In this document: positions 62,463-64,000 of the stretch, piece by piece
Layout: every line of letters begins with the position of its first letter
How positions within the stretch are numbered: the first letter of the stretch is position 1
Assembly: GCA_003220495.1 (NCBI GenBank)
Contig: QHSP01000016.1
Coordinates: 1-64,000, forward strand
Reading direction: 5' to 3'
DNA: 64,000 nt
Source of the DNA: Candidatus Rokuibacteriota bacterium
GTDB lineage: Bacteria > Methylomirabilota > Methylomirabilia > Rokubacteriales > CSP1-6
Program-made: the position numbers and the translations under genes
Notes under the pieces: model-generated
Told to the model about the DNA's origin: nothing
The model's database searches: none
Seen by the model: the letters and a program-made list of their open reading frames with translations, nothing else

Positions 62463-63749
62463 ATGAGCGATCAAGAAGACCTTCTGCGCCGCGCCGATCG
62501 GGTCCTGCCCGGCGGTGTCTTGGGCAGTCACCGGAGCGGCCCCGGGCTCGAATTCGTCGTCAAGGAAGGCCGGGGCGCGTACCTGTGGGACATGAGCGGC
62601 CGCCGCTACCTCGACTACCTGCTCGGCTCCGGCCCGATGCTGCTCGGCCACGCGCATCCGGCCGTCGTCGAGGCGGTCGAGCGGCAGATGGCCCGCGGCA
62701 CCTCGTACTTCCTCCTGAACGAGCCCGCGATCGAGCTCGCCGAGGAGATCGTCAAGGCCGTCCCGTGCGCCGAGCAGGTGCGCTACACGTCGAGCGGCTC
62801 GGAGGCGACGTTCTTTGCGCTCCGCGTTGCGCGCGCGTTCCGCAAGCGCGACAAGATCATGAAGTTCGAGGGCGGCTTCCACGGCACGCACGACTACGCG
62901 CTGATGAGCGTCGTGCCCCGCTCGCCGAAAGCGTTCCCGGCGCCGATGATGGACTCCGCCGGCGTCCCGCACGCGATCGAGGCCGAGGTGCTGATCGCTC
63001 CCTACAACGACCTGGCCACCGCCGAGGCGCTGATCGCCACGCACCACGACGAGCTGGCCGCGGTGCTGATCGAGCCCTACCAGCGGACGATCGTGCCGGC
63101 GCCCGGCTTCCTGGCGGGGCTGCGCGCCGCGACGCGCCGCTACGGCGTGCCGCTGATCTTCGATGAGATCGTGACCGGCTTCCGCTTCGCGTACGGTGGC
63201 GCCCAGGAATACTACGGCGTCGTGCCCGACCTGGCGGCGTACGGCAAGGTCGTGGCCGGGGGCTTTCCGCTGGCGTGCATCGCCGGGCCGAAGGAGATCA
63301 TGCGCCACTTCGACGCGGCGCTCGAGGGCACCGCGGAGTACGTCTGGCAGGCCGGGACCTTCAACGGCAACGCCATCGCCTGCGCAGCCGGCCTCACGAC
63401 CCTGGCCGAGCTCCGGAAGCCGGGCATGTACCAGCGGCTCTTCAAGACCGGCACGCGCCTGCGCGAGGGGCTGGCCGCCGCCGCGCGCAAGCACGGCGTG
63501 CCGGCGCAGGTCAGCGGCGAGCCGCCGGTGTTCGACATCTTCTTCACCGACCGCGAGGTCGTCGACTATCGCGCGACGCTCACGGCCGATCGCGACCGGA
63601 TCAAGCGCTTCAACCAGGAGCTGGTTCGTCGCAAGGTCGTCAAGGCCGTGAACAAGATCTACGTGTCGCTCGCCCACACCGACAAGGACGTCGAGGGAAC
63701 GATCGAGATCTTCGACCAGGCGCTCGCGGTCATCGCCGCCGGCGCGTGA
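62463..63749 (+). CDS. Class III aminotransferase / glutamate-1-semialdehyde aminomutase-like
   Basis: A 428-residue PLP enzyme. The start RRADRVLPGGVLGSHRSGPG and LDYLLGSGPMLLGHAHPAVVEAV, then YTSSGSEATFFALRVARAFRKRDKIMKFEGGFHGTHD, are GSA-aminomutase-like. The PLP lysine is in YGKVVAGGFPL and the Asp in LIFDEIVTGFR. Because it stands beside an ABC binding protein, not haem genes, an omega-transaminase role is more likely than haem synthesis. Confidence 0.88.
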   Translation: MSDQEDLLRRADRVLPGGVLGSHRSGPGLEFVVKEGRGAYLWDMSGRRYLDYLLGSGPMLLGHAHPAVVEAVERQMARGTSYFLLNEPAIELAEEIVKAVPCAEQVRYTSSGSEATFFALRVARAFRKRDKIMKFEGGFHGTHDYALMSVVPRSPKAFPAPMMDSAGVPHAIEAEVLIAPYNDLATAEALIATHHDELAAVLIEPYQRTIVPAPGFLAGLRAATRRYGVPLIFDEIVTGFRFAYGGAQEYYGVVPDLAAYGKVVAGGFPLACIAGPKEIMRHFDAALEGTAEYVWQAGTFNGNAIACAAGLTTLAELRKPGMYQRLFKTGTRLREGLAAAARKHGVPAQVSGEPPVFDIFFTDREVVDYRATLTADRDRIKRFNQELVRRKVVKAVNKIYVSLAHTDKDVEGTIEIFDQALAVIAAGA

Positions 63750-63765
63750 GGTCGTGGAGGAGTTC

Positions 63766-64000
63766 ATGAATCTCAGCCGACGGCACCTGCTGAAGCTGGG
63801 CGGCGCCGCCCTGGCCGGCGCGTCGATGGCTCCGGTCGTCGCGCGCGCCCAGACGCCCAAACGCGGCGGCACCCTGGCGATCCGGACCTGGGATCCACCA
63901 CACTTCGACCCGTTCCAGACGATCTCCTACAAGACGCACATCGCGCTCAGCTTCACTCACAGCCGGCTGCTCCGGCACAAGGCGGGGCCGAGCGTTGTTC
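63766..64000 (+). CDS. ABC transporter substrate-binding protein, family 5 (partial, runs off window)
   Basis: The first 78 residues of a binding protein. The leader NLSRRHLLKLGGAALAGASMAPVVARA has the twin-arginine motif SRRHLLK, so it is probably Tat-exported, unlike the other family-5 binding proteins here. The mature start KRGGTLAIRTWDPPHFDPFQ is typical of family 5. GGAGGAGTTC precedes the ATG, 17 bases after the aminotransferase stop. Confidence 0.85.
   Translation, partial: MNLSRRHLLKLGGAALAGASMAPVVARAQTPKRGGTLAIRTWDPPHFDPFQTISYKTHIALSFTHSRLLRHKAGPSVV

Overview
The window is about 64 kb of GC-rich DNA, roughly two thirds G+C. It is densely packed, with about sixty protein genes, many joined by 4-base ATGA or GTGA overlaps and many starting with GTG or TTG. 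I see no rRNA, tRNA, CRISPR array, prophage or transposase. Gene content is that of a free-living, metabolically broad heterotroph: several family-5 substrate-binding proteins, two acyl-CoA dehydrogenases, a CoA-transferase, glycolate oxidase, an itaconyl-CoA-type pair, rhamnose-nucleotide genes, and bacterial S21, GreA and TrmI. The style fits an uncultured soil or sediment lineage such as Rokubacteria/Methylomirabilota, but that placement is inference, because there is no rRNA here.

Layout. 1-2.5 kb: end of an unknown gene, threonine dehydratase (-), a MetE-like protein (+) and the relic of a substrate-binding-protein gene (-). 2.6-10.9 kb: a complete Dpp/Opp-type importer with an FAD amine oxidase gene inside it and a second binding protein under its own strong promoter. 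10.9-17.8 kb: an amidohydrolase (-), then a sugar-type ABC importer without an ATPase, chained to a HIT protein and an acyl-CoA synthetase. 17.9-24.4 kb: an LLM-type oxidoreductase, an ABC-2 exporter (-), a 1121-residue AsmA/DUF748 protein and a BON lipoprotein. 24.5-31.4 kb: ilvE, an acyl-CoA dehydrogenase, an enoyl-CoA hydratase, a metzincin-like protein (-), DAHP synthase (-) and an AceE-like E1. 31.4-38.7 kb: glcDEF with moaB, HtrA protease and small proteins. 38.7-43.5 kb: a rhodanese-MoeB/ThiF gene with an in-frame TGA, rfbA, an rfbC-like gene, rfbB and an HtrA-like pseudoprotease. 43.6-50.4 kb: an HD phosphohydrolase, glutaryl-CoA dehydrogenase, a double receiver protein, a deaminase, an MFS pump and TrmI. 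50.4-64 kb: a PpiD-like foldase, S21, GreA, a hydrolase, a CoA-transferase coupled to a binding protein, an orphan DGQHR protein, an EamA transporter, LhgO, MaoC plus CitE-like enzymes, an alcohol dehydrogenase, a class III aminotransferase and the start of another binding protein.

The most notable signal is the MoeB/ThiF gene at 38689-39915 (-). Its conserved E1 cysteine codon is TGA, the reading frame and both zinc CxxC pairs continue intact beyond it, and a perfect 7-bp hairpin with a 6-nt loop sits at the distance expected of a bacterial SECIS element. This makes it a strong candidate selenoprotein. Other points of interest are a 17-mer hairpin repeat found three times, each 22-25 bases before a start codon; a 125-bp long-inverted-repeat element between convergent genes; a pattern of -10 boxes placed only 6-13 bases before start codons, suggesting leaderless transcripts; an HtrA-like protein that has lost its catalytic triad; and an orphan DGQHR protein.
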